A stretch of 64,000 nt of DNA, taken from contig JAJEKV010000647.1 in assembly GCA_021234155.1 (NCBI GenBank), positions 62,001 through 126,000 on the forward strand. Reading direction: 5' to 3'. Positions 11,310-23,519 of the stretch are shown in pieces. The translations under genes were made by a program, and so were the position numbers. This DNA comes from Isoetes taiwanensis. Taxonomy: Eukaryota; Streptophyta; Lycopodiopsida; Isoetales; Isoetaceae. Numbering within the stretch: the stretch's first letter is position 1; the number at the start of each line of letters is the position of its first letter. The notes under the pieces were generated by a model. That model saw nothing but the letters and a program-made list of their open reading frames with translations. It was not told the DNA's origin and searched no databases.

Positions 11310-12197
11310 GTGTTGAACAACAAGTCTGCCACAAGTATCCTAGGTATCCCACTGTCTCTGAATACCTCTCTACATGGTTTATGGGAACCAATTGTGTCCA
11401 GAATCAAGAAGAAATTATCCATGTACCCTTCTTCTCTTTTTTTGGCAGGAAGAGTGGAAATTGCCAATGCTATAATAAGTAGTACACATGTTTATTTCTC
11501 ATCAGTAATAGTTGGAGACAAAAATTCCTATAAGCAGATTGAGACAACAATAAGAAAGTTAATTTGGCAGGGATCTCATAAGGTTGCATGGACAGACTTA
11601 ATCAAATCTAAAAAGGATGGAGGGTTAGGTTGTAAGGATATGTACATTCAAGCCCAAGCCCTTCTTTGCAAATATGATTTGGAGAGCAATATGTCTTTGT
11701 CGGGCCCTCCCGCTCTCCCAATTAGTGAAATATTGGGTACAAGAATCACTACCAGGTTGGAAGCCAAACTACGAAACATCAATTACCGGACTTCGGCTTT
11801 CTTTCAAAAGCTGTCTCGTGTATGCGGGTACATAAGTATTCTTAAAAGGATGTTGGAGGCATGGAATAATGCTTCTCTATATTCTGAGACCTCTATCATA
11901 GATGCGGATGCAAAAGATCTTAACTTCTTTTGGCACCACGAAGTTAGCACCTGTGAATGTGGGATGTTTGGCTTTAAAACACCCTCAGAAATATATGCAG
12001 TGTATAAGAATGATATTAGAAAAATTGATGATCTAAGAATTGAAGACAGATGGATGATCTGGGAGGAAGTTGCAGATAGGACAAAAGGATCAGCTTTGGA
12101 TCAGGAAATATACAAGTTAGTTATGGACAAAGTTGGTGGTTATGAGGAATTAAGCTTAAATTCTAGTCTGACAAAGTTGGTGGTTATGAGGAATTAA
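11310..12197 (+). pseudogene. LINE ORF2, C-terminal part
   Basis: 295 codons open. Typical post-polymerase LINE motifs are seen: LFLAGRVEIANAIISS near residue 44, RKLIWQG near 82 and KKDGGLGCKDMYIQAQALL near 101. The last part is disturbed by a 44 bp tandem duplication (12126-12213), which duplicates VDKVGGYEELSLNSS-type codons and shifts the frame, so the protein breaks here. It is a relic of a reverse-transcriptase protein that in intact elements copies LINE RNA at the target site. Confidence 0.8.
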
Positions 12198-12213
12198 GCT
12201 TAAATTCTAGTCT
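12126..12213 (+). repeat. 44 bp perfect tandem duplication
   Basis: GACAAAGTTGGTGGTTATGA and the following 24 bases occur twice head to tail (12126-12169 and 12170-12213), differing at most at the final bases. 44 is not a multiple of three, so it breaks the LINE frame. Confidence 0.9.
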
Positions 12214-12235
12214 ATGGCAGTTAAAAAATAAGGAG

Positions 12236-12694
12236 ATGTATTCAGTAAGGGATATCTATAAAGCTCTAATGGAAAGGAAGCCTTCAAGGGCAAGTAAATT
12301 GTGGCAATGTGAGGAAGAAAAATTAGCTGAAGTATGTGCAAAAGGATGGCCAATATACACTGCCAATAAGATAAAGAGTTTCAGATGGATTGCTGTTCAT
12401 CAAAGCCTACCTACAAATATGAGAAGATCTAAATATGACATAACAGTCTCTAGTCAATGTCCCCAATGTGGAGATATTGAAACTTCAAATCATGTGTTCA
12501 TATGTCCCTGGTTAATCGAGTTCTGGAGCTGGGCCTCCCAAATTAATAAAGGAGCTCCAGATGAGAATAATCTATTTGGTTTTCGGGAAGCAGAAAGAAA
12601 AATTGAAAACACAATAAGAACCCTGAGTTGTTGGATAGTCTGGCTGCATAGGAATAGAGTGGTCATAAACAAACAAACCCCCTCTATAATATAG
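12236..12694 (+). pseudogene. LINE ORF2 C-terminus with zf-RVT domain
   Basis: 152 codons. It carries the zinc-binding zf-RVT segment of plant LINEs: FRWIAVHQSLPTNMRR, then CPQCGD about 20 residues on, then SNHVFICPW with a downstream WSWAS. The final part (IRTLSCWIVWLHRNRVV) is the usual LINE C-terminal tryptophan-rich segment. It continues the protein broken by the duplication just upstream. Confidence 0.8.
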
Positions 12695-13438
12695 CTGAAG
12701 CAGGCTTTCTTGGATATCATACAAATCTCAGTAGTGGCCCATAAAATGTTAAGGGGGGGAGAGTGATCCAGCCTGGAATAGCTTAGGGAAATTCTATGGC
12801 TTACATGATTTCTATCTAACTAATCTAACTATCTTTGATGATGTACTTCACAGATGCACAGAGGAGACTCAATAGATTTGGAAGTTCGAACAGAGCAATA
12901 GGAGTGGCAAAAAAATTCTGATCATGAGGAGACCCAGCTGTCCAAGACAGAACTTGAGGAGCTATTCATTCAACTCAAACAGGAGATGATACATGCAAAA
13001 GCAATAAAGAAAGTTCTGAAACGAAGTGAGGTATGGAGATTTAACAACCTCAAATCATATGTCATGAACCTTTATCATAAATGGCAGCAGAAGAGAGAGG
13101 CACATGTGCTGCTCCTCCTGGATTTTACCAAGTTTTAGGTATTAGTTCTGGACAATCTTCTCACTATATTTGGGAATCGGGCAGTAGCAGACTTGACAAT
13201 ACAAGATCTTTTGGATGATGCATGAAGTTTGGTTGCAGGAATTTTTGGATAAGATTTCTAAGTTATGTCATCTCTAAAACTATACAAACAGTATATTAAC
13301 TTATGTTGTTTAATCTGGTTCATGGATCCATTTTATAAGGACCATAATTTTTGGACTGTAAGCTTAGGTTTTCTAGGTATGTCTTTTTGGATATACCATC
13401 AGATGTATCTCTTTTAGATGCAATATAAAACAAACCTT

Positions 13439-13477
<39 letters not shown>

Positions 13478-13478
<1 letters not shown>

Positions 13479-14469
13479 GTGGATGATTCATTTCTAGCTT
13501 TGCCTACTGAACAAGTGATTTTTCATGTCTTAAAAAGCTTCAGCTCAGGGAATTCCACCAGGCCAGATGGATTTTTCTTAAATTTTACTTGCATTTCTGG
13601 TAAATATTTAAGAAATGGCATGATTGATCTTATACATGGATTTTGCAGAGCCAATCACCTTCATCCTTCTATCTCAGGTGGATTCATTGTGTTGGTTTCA
13701 AAATGTGGTCATCCCACTACTTTCTTTGACTGGAGGCCTATTTCTTTGACCAACACCACTTACAAAATTTGTGCTAAGATTATTGCCTTCAGAATCAAGT
13801 TCTATATGCAAAATAATGACCAGTCTGCTTTTCTCCCAAAAAGGTTCATTCTTGATAATTACATTGTAACCATGGAGAGCCTGCATTGGAATCAAATTTT
13901 AAATCAAAATTGTGTCCTTATCAAATTGGATTTAAAGCATGCCTTTGACATTGTTAGATGGGATTTTCTAAGCTTTAATTAAAATGGTATTTCATCCTAA
14001 GCTTAAAATGTGTATTCGTGGTCTGAACTCAAGGTCCAATTCTGTTGTTATTGTAAATCCTTCCAGTTTCTTTTCTCTCTCTAAGGGGGTAGGCATAGTG
14101 GTGGCTGAGATGTTGACTAAGGCAATCATTCACTTCCCAAACAATGGCACTATTAAAGGTCTTAAACTCCCCAACTCTAAGAACTATCTTAGCATTCTCC
14201 AATATGCAGCTGGCAATTTCTCTTTTCTTAATGCTAATGTTGTTAATATTGAATTTTTCCTTAGCGTTCTAAAGCAATTCTCAGCTGCTTCATATGTCCA
14301 CCTTAATCTGGCCAAAAGCATAACTACAGGGGACATTGTTCCAAATTCCATTGCTGGTATCTCTTTCCTTCCAACCATGCAAGCTATTAAACTGGACATG
14401 CCATTGTCTTTGAATCCTAATCTAAAAGATGTGGAATCCTATTCTGACCAGACTAAGAAAAGAAGCTAA
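13478..14469 (+). pseudogene. LINE reverse transcriptase, inactive
   Basis: Recognisable blocks: RPDGFF, DWRPISLTNTTYKICAK, SAFLPKRFILDN and LIKLDLKHAFDIVRWDFL. A stop at about 13980 then breaks the frame. The catalytic YADD box is degenerate: the matching residues read QYAAGNFSFLNA near 14200-14230, so both catalytic aspartates are gone. This copy cannot be active. Confidence 0.8.
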
Positions 14470-15530
14470 ATAACTATAGAAATGGATTTTCCTTTGCGTG
14501 CAGAACAATCATTGCAAATGCCATTCTTGCTCATTCTCATGTCTACTTTTCTACTGCTTTAGTTGCTCTTAAGCTTGTTTACAAGGATCTGGAAAAAGCC
14601 ATAAGGAACTTCATTTGGAATGGCTATATATTCTAAACGAGGTGCACCCTAGACTACCATAGTCATCAGATCTAACGATCATACGGCTCAGACCGCATGT
14701 TGGAGCCTCTGGGCACCTCTCGTTTTGCTTATGGTCATTTATAATTGGGGGCGCCTATGATTTTGAAATGTGAAATACAAGTTTGCCTAAGGTTTTAAAA
14801 TATGAAATACGGGGGCTTGAACCTCTACCAAAATAACTCAATATTCTAATAAAATTACTTTAATCAATCTAACCAGTGAGCTAACATGATTATATTTTAT
14901 CATAAATCTATGTTATTTTAATAACAAATCCTTCAATTATTTTAGGGATATGGTCTATGGTTTTAAGAATTATATCCATATCAAATCCCTCTGGAATTCC
15001 CTGTTATTTGCTACATATTGGTTAATTGGAACACAATATGCAGGTCTAAATCCCAATCTAAGGTGGTCTTGGTTGTAAGGATCTCTATCTTCAAGCTCAA
15101 GCTTTAGCAGGGAAATTAGTTTAGAAATCCTTAAATAATGTCAATACCCCAGCTTCTATCTTTATCAATTATTGGCTGTCTCTAATTCATCCTAAAGGGC
15201 ATCCTACTATTAACCATATGCTTCCAAACTAAGCTTTTATCTAATTAAAACCTACTCTCAATATCTCTCCCTTGATGTTGAATTTGTTAAAAGCCTGGAA
15301 TAAGATCTCCCCAGCTTTCTTTCATTCAGGGATTGAAAACATGCATATTTATATGCCTATATTCTGGTGTCTATTTCTAAAGGATCATGACTCCAAAGTC
15401 TTATCTATCAGATATCTTAGGATCTACAAAAAATGGACTGGTGCTAGAATTATCATGATCAAGAACATTTTTTACAATGGCAGATTTATAACCTGGACTA
15501 GTAGGCTTTGAAATATTATTCAAGGTATTT
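13478..15530 (+). mobile_element. LINE, degenerate, interrupted at its 5' side by the LINE at 11290-13477
   Basis: The order of segments is reverse transcriptase (13478-14470), post-polymerase region (14500-15120) and tail (15270-15511), then T-rich sequence. Several frameshifts and stops are present. The N-terminal endonuclease is not found upstream; it is presumably on the far side of the inserted LINE or lost. Confidence 0.7.
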
Positions 15531-15539
15531 TTCTTTTTT

Positions 15540-18500
15540 TTTTTACAAAATGTGCTAAAACGTCGCCAAATAGCTAAATTTAGCCCTTAAATTATTCCAT
15601 GCTTTTAAGACGCTCATCAAGTTTATGAAATTTTGTGGTTGTATCCCATACTTTTGCATTTTCTTTAAGAATTCTAAGTAAATGGCACTTTTGCCATGCG
15701 ATTATCCTTCAATTATTGTCCCATGATACAATATCTCAAGCAAGCAATGTAGCAAATCCTTCTCATACTTCCTCAGGCTCCCACATTTAGCATAGATATG
15801 CATAAGAATACAACATCAATAACAACATCAACATCAACATCAACACATTTTTAATGATTTGTTCATAAACAAGCCCCTTGGTTAAGGCTTTTCCTCACAA
15901 TTCATGCTGCAAGATAAATTATTGTCATTGTGCCTTTTCTTCATCAATACTTTGATATAGTTGCAAGTTTCTATAACCTTAGCTTAATTTAGCATAGGTT
16001 ATAATGGTTGCATTCCAAGTATACTCAGATGGCTTCACAACCTTAAAAATGTATGATTGACCTCAAGTAAACTTCCACAATAGATAAATAAATGAATCAT
16101 GTGATCAACTCCTCTATCACACAACCGATCCTTTTGTTTCATGCATTCCTGTAGAGAGAATAAGTTGAACAACTTGAATTGTGCAGATTACCTATTCTAA
16201 ATTCTGCAACCATGTTCGTTGCTGGATACTTCATAAGCCTCTAAGCCTGCATGATTACAATGTCTTATACAAAGAGAATTTTTGATAAAGTCTAAGTGAG
16301 AGCAAAAGGATACCATTTACTTTACCTTCACATGCCATATCATGAGGAGATGATTTTAATATAGCATAAGGAAGACAAGGGAGCATGAGGACTCACTAAA
16401 CTCATTACATGCTACAATTAGATTCCCATGGACAACCTCTTATATTTAGATATATTCATCAACAAAGCCAATCTTGTCAATAATATACTACTAATAACAA
16501 AAAAAAAAACAAGGTGCAGCGCACAGAGGGTTGCCCTCCAATTTTCTGAGGGTAAAGTGGCTTATATCAAACCGTATGGAATCAAAATTTCTACTTCAAA
16601 CCCTCCATCACATCTGCATACTTGATTAACCAAGGTTCATATCTTTGCATATGATAGAAAATATGGCTTATCTGATAGCCTCTTCATTTTTTTGGAAATG
16701 GAGAGAATAGAAAATAGCAGTAACCGAGCTCCTCAAAATTGTAACCACAACATCCTTGAAAGGGCAAAATCACTTGTTTGTCACATTTTCAATTAAATTT
16801 AGAATTTTCAATAGTCTTAAATCTGAGGCTTGAGGTCCCTGTATACCGGTTCAGAGAGTACAAGTGCCTCATTGGTTTGAGAATTTGTAGCATAGCGTCA
16901 AGTGCTGGTATCAGTGGCAAAGCTGTTCTCTCAATTTTTTTTCTCAGATCCTTCTTCGTGAGCTGTAATACAAGTACTCTTTTTGTGGTATGACTTTTGA
17001 TGTACGTGAGACAAAGTATACTCAATGCCTAAGTAGGACTACAACTTGTTGTAATATACATTTTCCAATACAATGTTTTTGTTGTTTGGTGGGATTTAAG
17101 TTGCTGTAGTAGGTGTTTATTCCAGAGACAAGTAACAGTGTGCAAGAGCACAAATTGAATGGCAGGAGCAATGTTTATTTGTGCCATAATGTGCAGCTCC
17201 TACAAAAATATATGTAAAAATGTAGGGAGAGTCTGCCCAGACAAGGTATTGACGTATGATTGCTACAGGCATATCTTCTTAGCATGCGGTTATTGAAGTC
17301 ATTTCTCTTGGTAAGTAGATAATGCATTCCTGAAACAAATGCTTTATAGCTCAATCAAAGTTATCTATAAAACATGGCAAATGACTGTTTTATCCTTTTA
17401 ACTTGTGGTCTGTCGAAGATGGAAGTTGGAAAGCAAATTCATCTCCATCTTCAAATGCAAGATTGGCTTCTTATACATGACTGCTTGCTTGTTAAGAAAA
17501 GGAACACATTCTGCATATATTTTGATACCTTCCAAAAGCAGTACAGAACTTTTATACCACTGAAGAAGCACGGGCATATCAAGTATTCTCCTTTTAAGGA
17601 TCAAGTCTGGTTCTGTAGCCTAGTAGATAATTGAATTAGATTGTCATTAGGTAATTCAACCAAATAAATTAGTGGGGAATAAGAGCCTTGGATTATTTGA
17701 TTTGTAAGTTCCTAGTCCTTAAAGGCATTTAGCAAGCTTTGCTTCGCCTCTTGAGATTCCTTTGACCTTATATTTGCAGCAGTTCCACCATGTCCGTCTC
17801 TGATACTGAGGCACCAGTATAATTTTTCACGAACTCCATTAACCAAGAACATGATAGATAAGGAAACGGGACCCAAGAAGGAGATCGACTTAAAAAACCA
17901 AAGTAAAACGCTTACCGACACAGAGGCTGCCAGGAATAGAGGTTCGCAGGTTCTTATCCCAAATCCTCCTCTCCAATCGATCACCCCATCAACTCATGCA
18001 ATTTGAGACTTCCCACGCATATTCGGGCGAGCCCCATGTGGAAATAAATTGCCAGTACAACATCTTTTTTCTTTTCCATTATCTCTGGCCCTCCACTTGG
18101 GATATTCTCTCCTTATTCCTTCCTATACCCTAATCTATGACATTCGTCACACATATTACAAGCATATTCCAAATTCACCTAGGGTTTGCCCTTTGGGCAA
18201 CTAAAAAACCAGCACTTATATTAGGATCTTGAATTGAATATTTTTGTTTCAGGCCATTGATGATGTTTAAGGCATCGAGCAGAACGCTTGTTTATGATGT
18301 CAGAGTAATCGGGCATTCCGCTATAGCTAATTTCTGAGCAAGGTGCAAAGTGCAACCTGGAAATGAGACTTATTATGGGTTTTCTTGCCAAAGCATATAT
18401 AGTTGTGCTAGAGACTGACCGTTATCCAGTCTAGGACTAATCACAGCTCAAGAACAATGGTTTCCGACCTTTTTTTTGCTTGGTCTAACTCGATCTTTTT

Positions 18501-19390
18501 ATCGAATTTCTTACTTTCTTCGCCAGCGGAGGGTTTTAATCTAGATGATTTTTGAATTAGATTGGTCCATATAGGGAGCCACAAGCATAGTCTCGTTAGA
18601 GTTTAGGCCCACCAGAGTACGCGTCTTTCAACAAGCCATTCACTATAACCTCCAGTTTGTATAATTCCGAGATCTGACTTAATCCAAAGCAGGCAGTGCG
18701 TAAGGAATACAAAACCACAAGTGGAAAAAAGGTATGCTAAAATATACTATGCAACAATTTGCATTCTTTACAACGGGATAAATGCTAGCAGTTTATCTAC
18801 AATAGCCAAGAACTAGGTTACTTGATAATCTATAGGAAGTTGAATAGAAGCTCACCACTATCAAGCTGATAAGGATGTTCAAACATTTGCTTGTTAAGGT
18901 TATGCCATGAACCCATTACAATTTGATGAATATTCACCTTGTAATTATATCCTTTGCAATTTCACTCAAATAGAAGCTACCTTGAAAAGCTTCAATAACA
19001 GAAGAAAGAAGTTTTGATATCGTTTAAGGGACTTTATTTTTGCTAACCATTGGGTTTTTTTGGGGGATTTAGGGGTTTTCCTCCATGACGAACAAGAAGG
19101 ATGTGTCTACCCATAATCATGAATGCACTTCATCATATTCTTCAAAGGCCACAAGCACTGGAATAACGTCATTTGTCATGGCAACATAGAGATAACTTCA
19201 TTCTGTCCTACAAATTAGATAATCAGTAAGATAATGCATTGAGAAGAATCACTTTCCGCATGAAACATTATACACCATGCCCACATTAAGCAGACTATCA
19301 TAGGGTATGTGGTAAATCACATCGGTGTCTTTGCTACCAAAGCGAAGGCAAGATGCAAAGCATGAAGTGATAATTTTATTTTATTTTTTT
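15540..19390. other. No gene recognised
   Basis: AT-rich, with a CAACAT microsatellite near 15810-15850. Short frames at 16428-16625, 16778-16993, 17374-17634 and (minus) 17712-17984 carry no recognised domain. The last has two hydrophobic stretches but no similarity I can name. Confidence 0.4.
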
Positions 19391-19779
19391 GAATGCAAAG
19401 TACACTTTATTTGTTTAAAATACAAATGAACATTATGGGACCATTCCCAATCTTTTCATACTACAATTGGCAGTATGAGCCATTTTACCCCAGAAAAACA
19501 GAAGCTTGTGTAATTTCAACAATAGTTGAAACCATGAAAAAATATTACAATTTAATGGCATATATCTCTCAAAGGTTGACAATCATGCCAAGGAAGCTAA
19601 ATATCTATTGTTCACAGACTTCAGCTGCTTAACAGATCCTTCAAACCCAGAGCTTCTACTAAGCTCGGCCATTAAAACTTCGCTGTTACTTTCCCTGTTG
19701 TCTGGTTTGCTTGACTTGTTCAAATTTGCCTGGACAACGGGTCTGTTATGAAGCTGGCCTCAAACCGTCCTTCCTAAGA

Positions 19780-21480
19780 ATGTTCAGCTACTGAACAGAT
19801 CCGTGAAACAAGCCAACATGGCAGAGGCATGCCTTTGATTTCCAGTGAATACGAATTGTGCATAGAATTTGATTCATCATAGTTATTTGCATCAAGAACC
19901 TGTACTTGCTTACAGCTCATCTCTAGTGTCTTTAAAGTTGCATTTTGAAATGGCACTGGTGAATATAAAGCTGGGACATCTGCACCTATCAGAGAGCTTG
20001 CTAGAAATCTGTAGTTAAGAAGGAAGTCAAAGAGACAATGAACATTCTGATTGCCTATGCTCTCTTGTTGGAACAATGCCATACATATTGCTCATGGAGT
20101 GGAAATAATGATGCCCAGTATCTTCTAGCCCTAAATTACTACATGCCGCGAAAATAGAAATAAATGTAACACAGTTTGGTGTCAGACCATAACTTTGCAT
20201 TTTATTAAGAAACTTCAAAGCATAATCACCATTTCCATTGTCAGCATACCCCAAAATCATTGTAGTCCATGAAACTATATCTTGGGAAGACATAGTATCG
20301 AACACTTTGCAGGCATCCTTGACAACACCACACTTACAGTACATGTCAACCAGGACATTTCCAATAGAACTTGCCAGGCCAATCTGAATGAGATGAGTAT
20401 GAATGAATTTGCTCCATTCTAAAGTTCATGCATTAGCATATGCACTAAGAATAGAAGAATAGGTGCTAATTTCTCCTTCCAACCCATAATGTAGCATGCT
20501 TTCAAGAAGAGCTATGGCACATCCGCTATCTCCAAAATGAGAATATCCTGCAATTACAGAACATTCCATGAGATCTGGTTACATTCAATCATTCTATCAA
20601 CGACTTGACAACAATCTATTAGTTTCCCACATTTAGCATACATGGACACAAGGGCATTCTCAGTATTATTATATCGGACTCCACACGCAGGCTTTTTTGA
20701 GAAGGGCATGTCCATATTTGCCTAACTCTCAGAGCTTCCGATATTGCACATCCACTTATAATGCCTATGTATGCCACTTTGTTTGGCTTCAAACCACTGT
20801 TGCCTCATTTGGCCCAACAGTTGATTGATCGCTTCATGAGCATCTCCTAAATCTCCATATCGAGAAATCATTGTCGACCATAAAACCATATCACGAAGTG
20901 TGTATATTGTTGAATATCGGTGAGATTCTTGAATATCTCCGGCTTTTGCATATGTGGCAATAAGTGCACTTGCTACAAAAGCATCGGTTTCTAATCGGAT
21001 TTTAGAATGATGGAGTGAACATGCTTACTCCATTCAATGGCCCACCAGCGGCACATGCAACCAAGAGACTTACATAAGTAGCCCTATTTGGTTTTATTTC
21101 AAGAAGGCCCATTTCCACAACAAATCAACGGCTTCACTAGAATACCCAAAGCGTGGATAGGCGAGATCACAACATTCCATGTAACCACATTTTGCATTGG
21201 CATTCCGTCAAATGCTAAGCGTATCACGACCTCCACTCGCCACATTTTCCATATATTCCCACCACAATATTTGCAACAAAATATCTAACCCAAATCCAAT
21301 GTGTGCATGGATATGCTTGCCATGACATAGAGACTTTAAGCAAAACACGGGCACTTAAGAAACTAACATAACTAATAGAATTTGGTTGTGGCCCATGTTC
21401 TTGCATATGGTAGAAAAGCTTCATAGTTCCATTAGCATCCCAGAGATTGAACATAGCCAGGTCATCATTGTAGTCTAGGT
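19780..21480 (-). pseudogene. Pentatricopeptide repeat (PPR, PLS-type) protein relic
   Basis: Read on the minus strand, successive PPR units appear in shifting frames: MKLFYHMQEHGPQPNSISY (~21400), NVVTWNVVIS (~21200), LWSTMISRYGDLGDAHEA (~20870), ALVSMYAKCGKL (~20660), LVDMYCKCGVVKDACKVFD (~20330) and DIVSWTTMILGYADNGNGDY (~20270). They are separated by stops and one-base shifts. PPR proteins bind organelle RNA for editing or splicing. The P/L/S alternation suggests the editing-related class, but no DYW end is visible. It looks decayed; sequencing errors could add to the breaks. Confidence 0.75.
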
Positions 21481-21782
21481 ATAGACATCTTGACTAATCA
21501 TCATTATCAAATACCGGACTGCATTTACCGGACTTATACACTTGCGCATACATGTTGACAATCGTATTCACCAAGAGGATGCCTGGATTATATCTACTTT
21601 TGATAATTTGAGCATGAACCAATTTTCCCTCCGGCAAGGACTATTTGCGGACACATGCCCTCACCATAGACAAATGGATATCAGAGCAGATTTGAAGTTC
21701 TTTATAGTCCATATACGTTTCCCTCACTAATAATTCACACGCTCCTGGGGTTCATGTGATTTAGTAATACATTGTTTTGAAT

Positions 21783-22769
21783 CTATAGAACTAATAGTGC
21801 ATAACAGCTTTCCATCACATCCTGATGAACAGCCAAAAGTTCCTTTGCCTTGTCACACAAAAGATGAAACCTTGACTCGCCAGGTTTAGTAGCCTGGTAA
21901 ATGTCAACAAGTCGTGGTTGTGGACTTGTCTGTTTGACTGATACAGAAAGTGACTTTGCGAGGGTAGACACGCGCGTGATTTGTGAGACATCAGAGTTAT
22001 CGACTCGAACACACTTCAACTGTTCATTCCGAAGCTCAGAAGGACAGTCTGGCGCTTGCCATAGTTGATAGAAGCATGATCCAGCATGGATTGGCCACAA
22101 GGGCAGGGTAAATCAACGAAGTGATGGACGCCAAAAAATCACATTGAACGATGCACTAGCCAAAAGGAAGGCGGGTGTAAAAGTCTGCAGAGCATCCTCC
22201 TGTGTGAGCAAGCAGAGCTGAAGTGATAATGAGATGTATATAAGAAGATACTTCTTATGGAAGCATTGTTGAACCATATACATGTATTGAAAATGCACTG
22301 AAATGGCCTAAATATGCAAACATGGCTTCTATGCCTGATTGTATATTATCATTGAACTACATCAGATTCTTGATAGATTATAAGCAAATCAACAACTAGT
22401 AACCTACCCGTTATTGAACGAATGGCATCTCCAAGCGAGTTCCATCCATTTTTAGCATTTTTGCTAGAGAACTGATATGCATAAGGTCTCACAAGCTACC
22501 TTGCTGTCTGGGTCTTGCTCTAGACAAGCATCAAGAACAGCATCAGAAACCTGATCATAGAGCAACCATGTTAGGAAGAGGCATTCCAAGGCAAGAGCAA
22601 GAAACATCTGTATTTGACTACTGCACCTAGCTCTCCTCAAACTATGGCGGTGATGGTTGCCACACTTTGGCATTGTGAATCTAAAACTAGAAAGCTCAAT
22701 AGTAGAATTTCCTTTTCTCAAAAGAAATATAGATTTGCAAATGGGATAGTAAGCAGATCCTAATTTCAA
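21783..22769 (-). other. Unassigned coding-like fragments
   Basis: Three minus-strand stretches read like exons but match nothing I recognise. One at 21783-22060 contains QPRLVDIYQATKPGESRFHL and LCDKAKELLAVHQDVMESCY. A short one lies at 22113-22205. A third at 22505-22600 contains [19 protein letters not shown] followed by a possible GTAGCT donor. They lie between the PPR relic and the RFC2 exons and could belong to either, or to neither. Confidence 0.3.
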
Positions 22770-23100
22770 TCAGATCAAGTCTGGTTGTTTTGCAATTTAG
22801 TTTAAATTATAAATGTCCCATACGAGCATTCATGGCACTGGTACTTTGGCTCTAACAAAACCCAACCCAAAAAATGCCATCTTATGACCTTGAAAATTCA
22901 CATGTTCGAGCTGACCCCATTGTTATAATTTGACCTTTCTGCTTTGTTGCGTGATAAGTGGCTATGGCCTTGCTTTACTGCTAATATTACAGAGTTTTGC
23001 CAAAAGTCTTGATAGTTGAAGAAGTGAACCTAAACCATCAACAATGCAAAACTGACTTCCTGAAAAATTATTACCAATAGCAGGTAGGAGCAAAACAATT

Positions 23101-23515
23101 TTAACCAACATTTGAATTAGCAAATCTCATCTTTATATACTCGAGTTTCAAGTACTCTGGCATCTCATAATTCTTGATAACTCGAAAAAGTGTCATGGCA
23201 ATATCTGATGCCGAGTAGCCAAGATCATAGAGCTGCTTCATTAAGCCATATGCCTCATCAATCTTGCTCCCCAAAGTAAATTTGACCATATTGATGGCAA
23301 CAAGCGGGTGTGGCTGGTCACAGGCCTATAGGCAAGTGTTGCTATTCAGTGTTTGTGGCTCAAAGAGAAGAATAACACTAGTATTTGATTAGCTCGCATA
23401 ACCTTAAAGACATTTTCCTGATTTACAATCTGGAAACCACTATAAGTAGCTTGAAGGTCGTTCAATGCTTGTCGCATGTCACCATCTGCAGTAAATACTA
23501 CAGCTTCTAAGCCCT
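23101..23515 (-). pseudogene. RFC2: Replication factor C subunit 2, two exons only
   Basis: Exon 23403-23515 encodes GLEAVVFTADGDMRQALNDL through QENVFK. Exon 23325 down to ~23101 encodes ACDQPHPLVAINMVKF, then LMKQLYDLGYSASDIAMTLF and RVIKNYEMPEYLKLEYIK. This is the C-terminal half of the AAA+ clamp-loader small subunit RFC2, which helps load PCNA onto primed DNA. The splice GT and AG between the exons are present. After EYIK the usual continuation (IGFAHMR-like) is lost, and I find neither the Walker A/B exons upstream nor the last exon. It is most likely a gene fragment or captured copy. Confidence 0.75.
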
Positions 23516-23519
23516 CTGG

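Larger units (their letters stand above)
11290..13477 (+). mobile_element. LINE, 5'-truncated, with poly(A) tail
   Basis: The 3' part of a plant L1-type non-LTR retrotransposon. It holds the region after the reverse transcriptase and a zf-RVT zinc-binding segment, then a 3' UTR ending AAACCTTGCCCTC plus 33 A residues (13445-13477), a typical plant LINE end. The catalytic reverse transcriptase half is missing. Reverse-transcriptase sequence of a second LINE begins directly after the tail, so this copy seems inserted into it. Confidence 0.8.

Noticed and set aside
13437-13480. Protein start with a run of lysines before the reverse transcriptase
   Set aside because: The lysines are the poly(A) tail of the upstream LINE read as codons.
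17712-17984. Minus-strand 90-codon frame with hydrophobic stretches
   Set aside because: No similarity, no supporting splice or promoter signals; kept only as a note in the regional entry.
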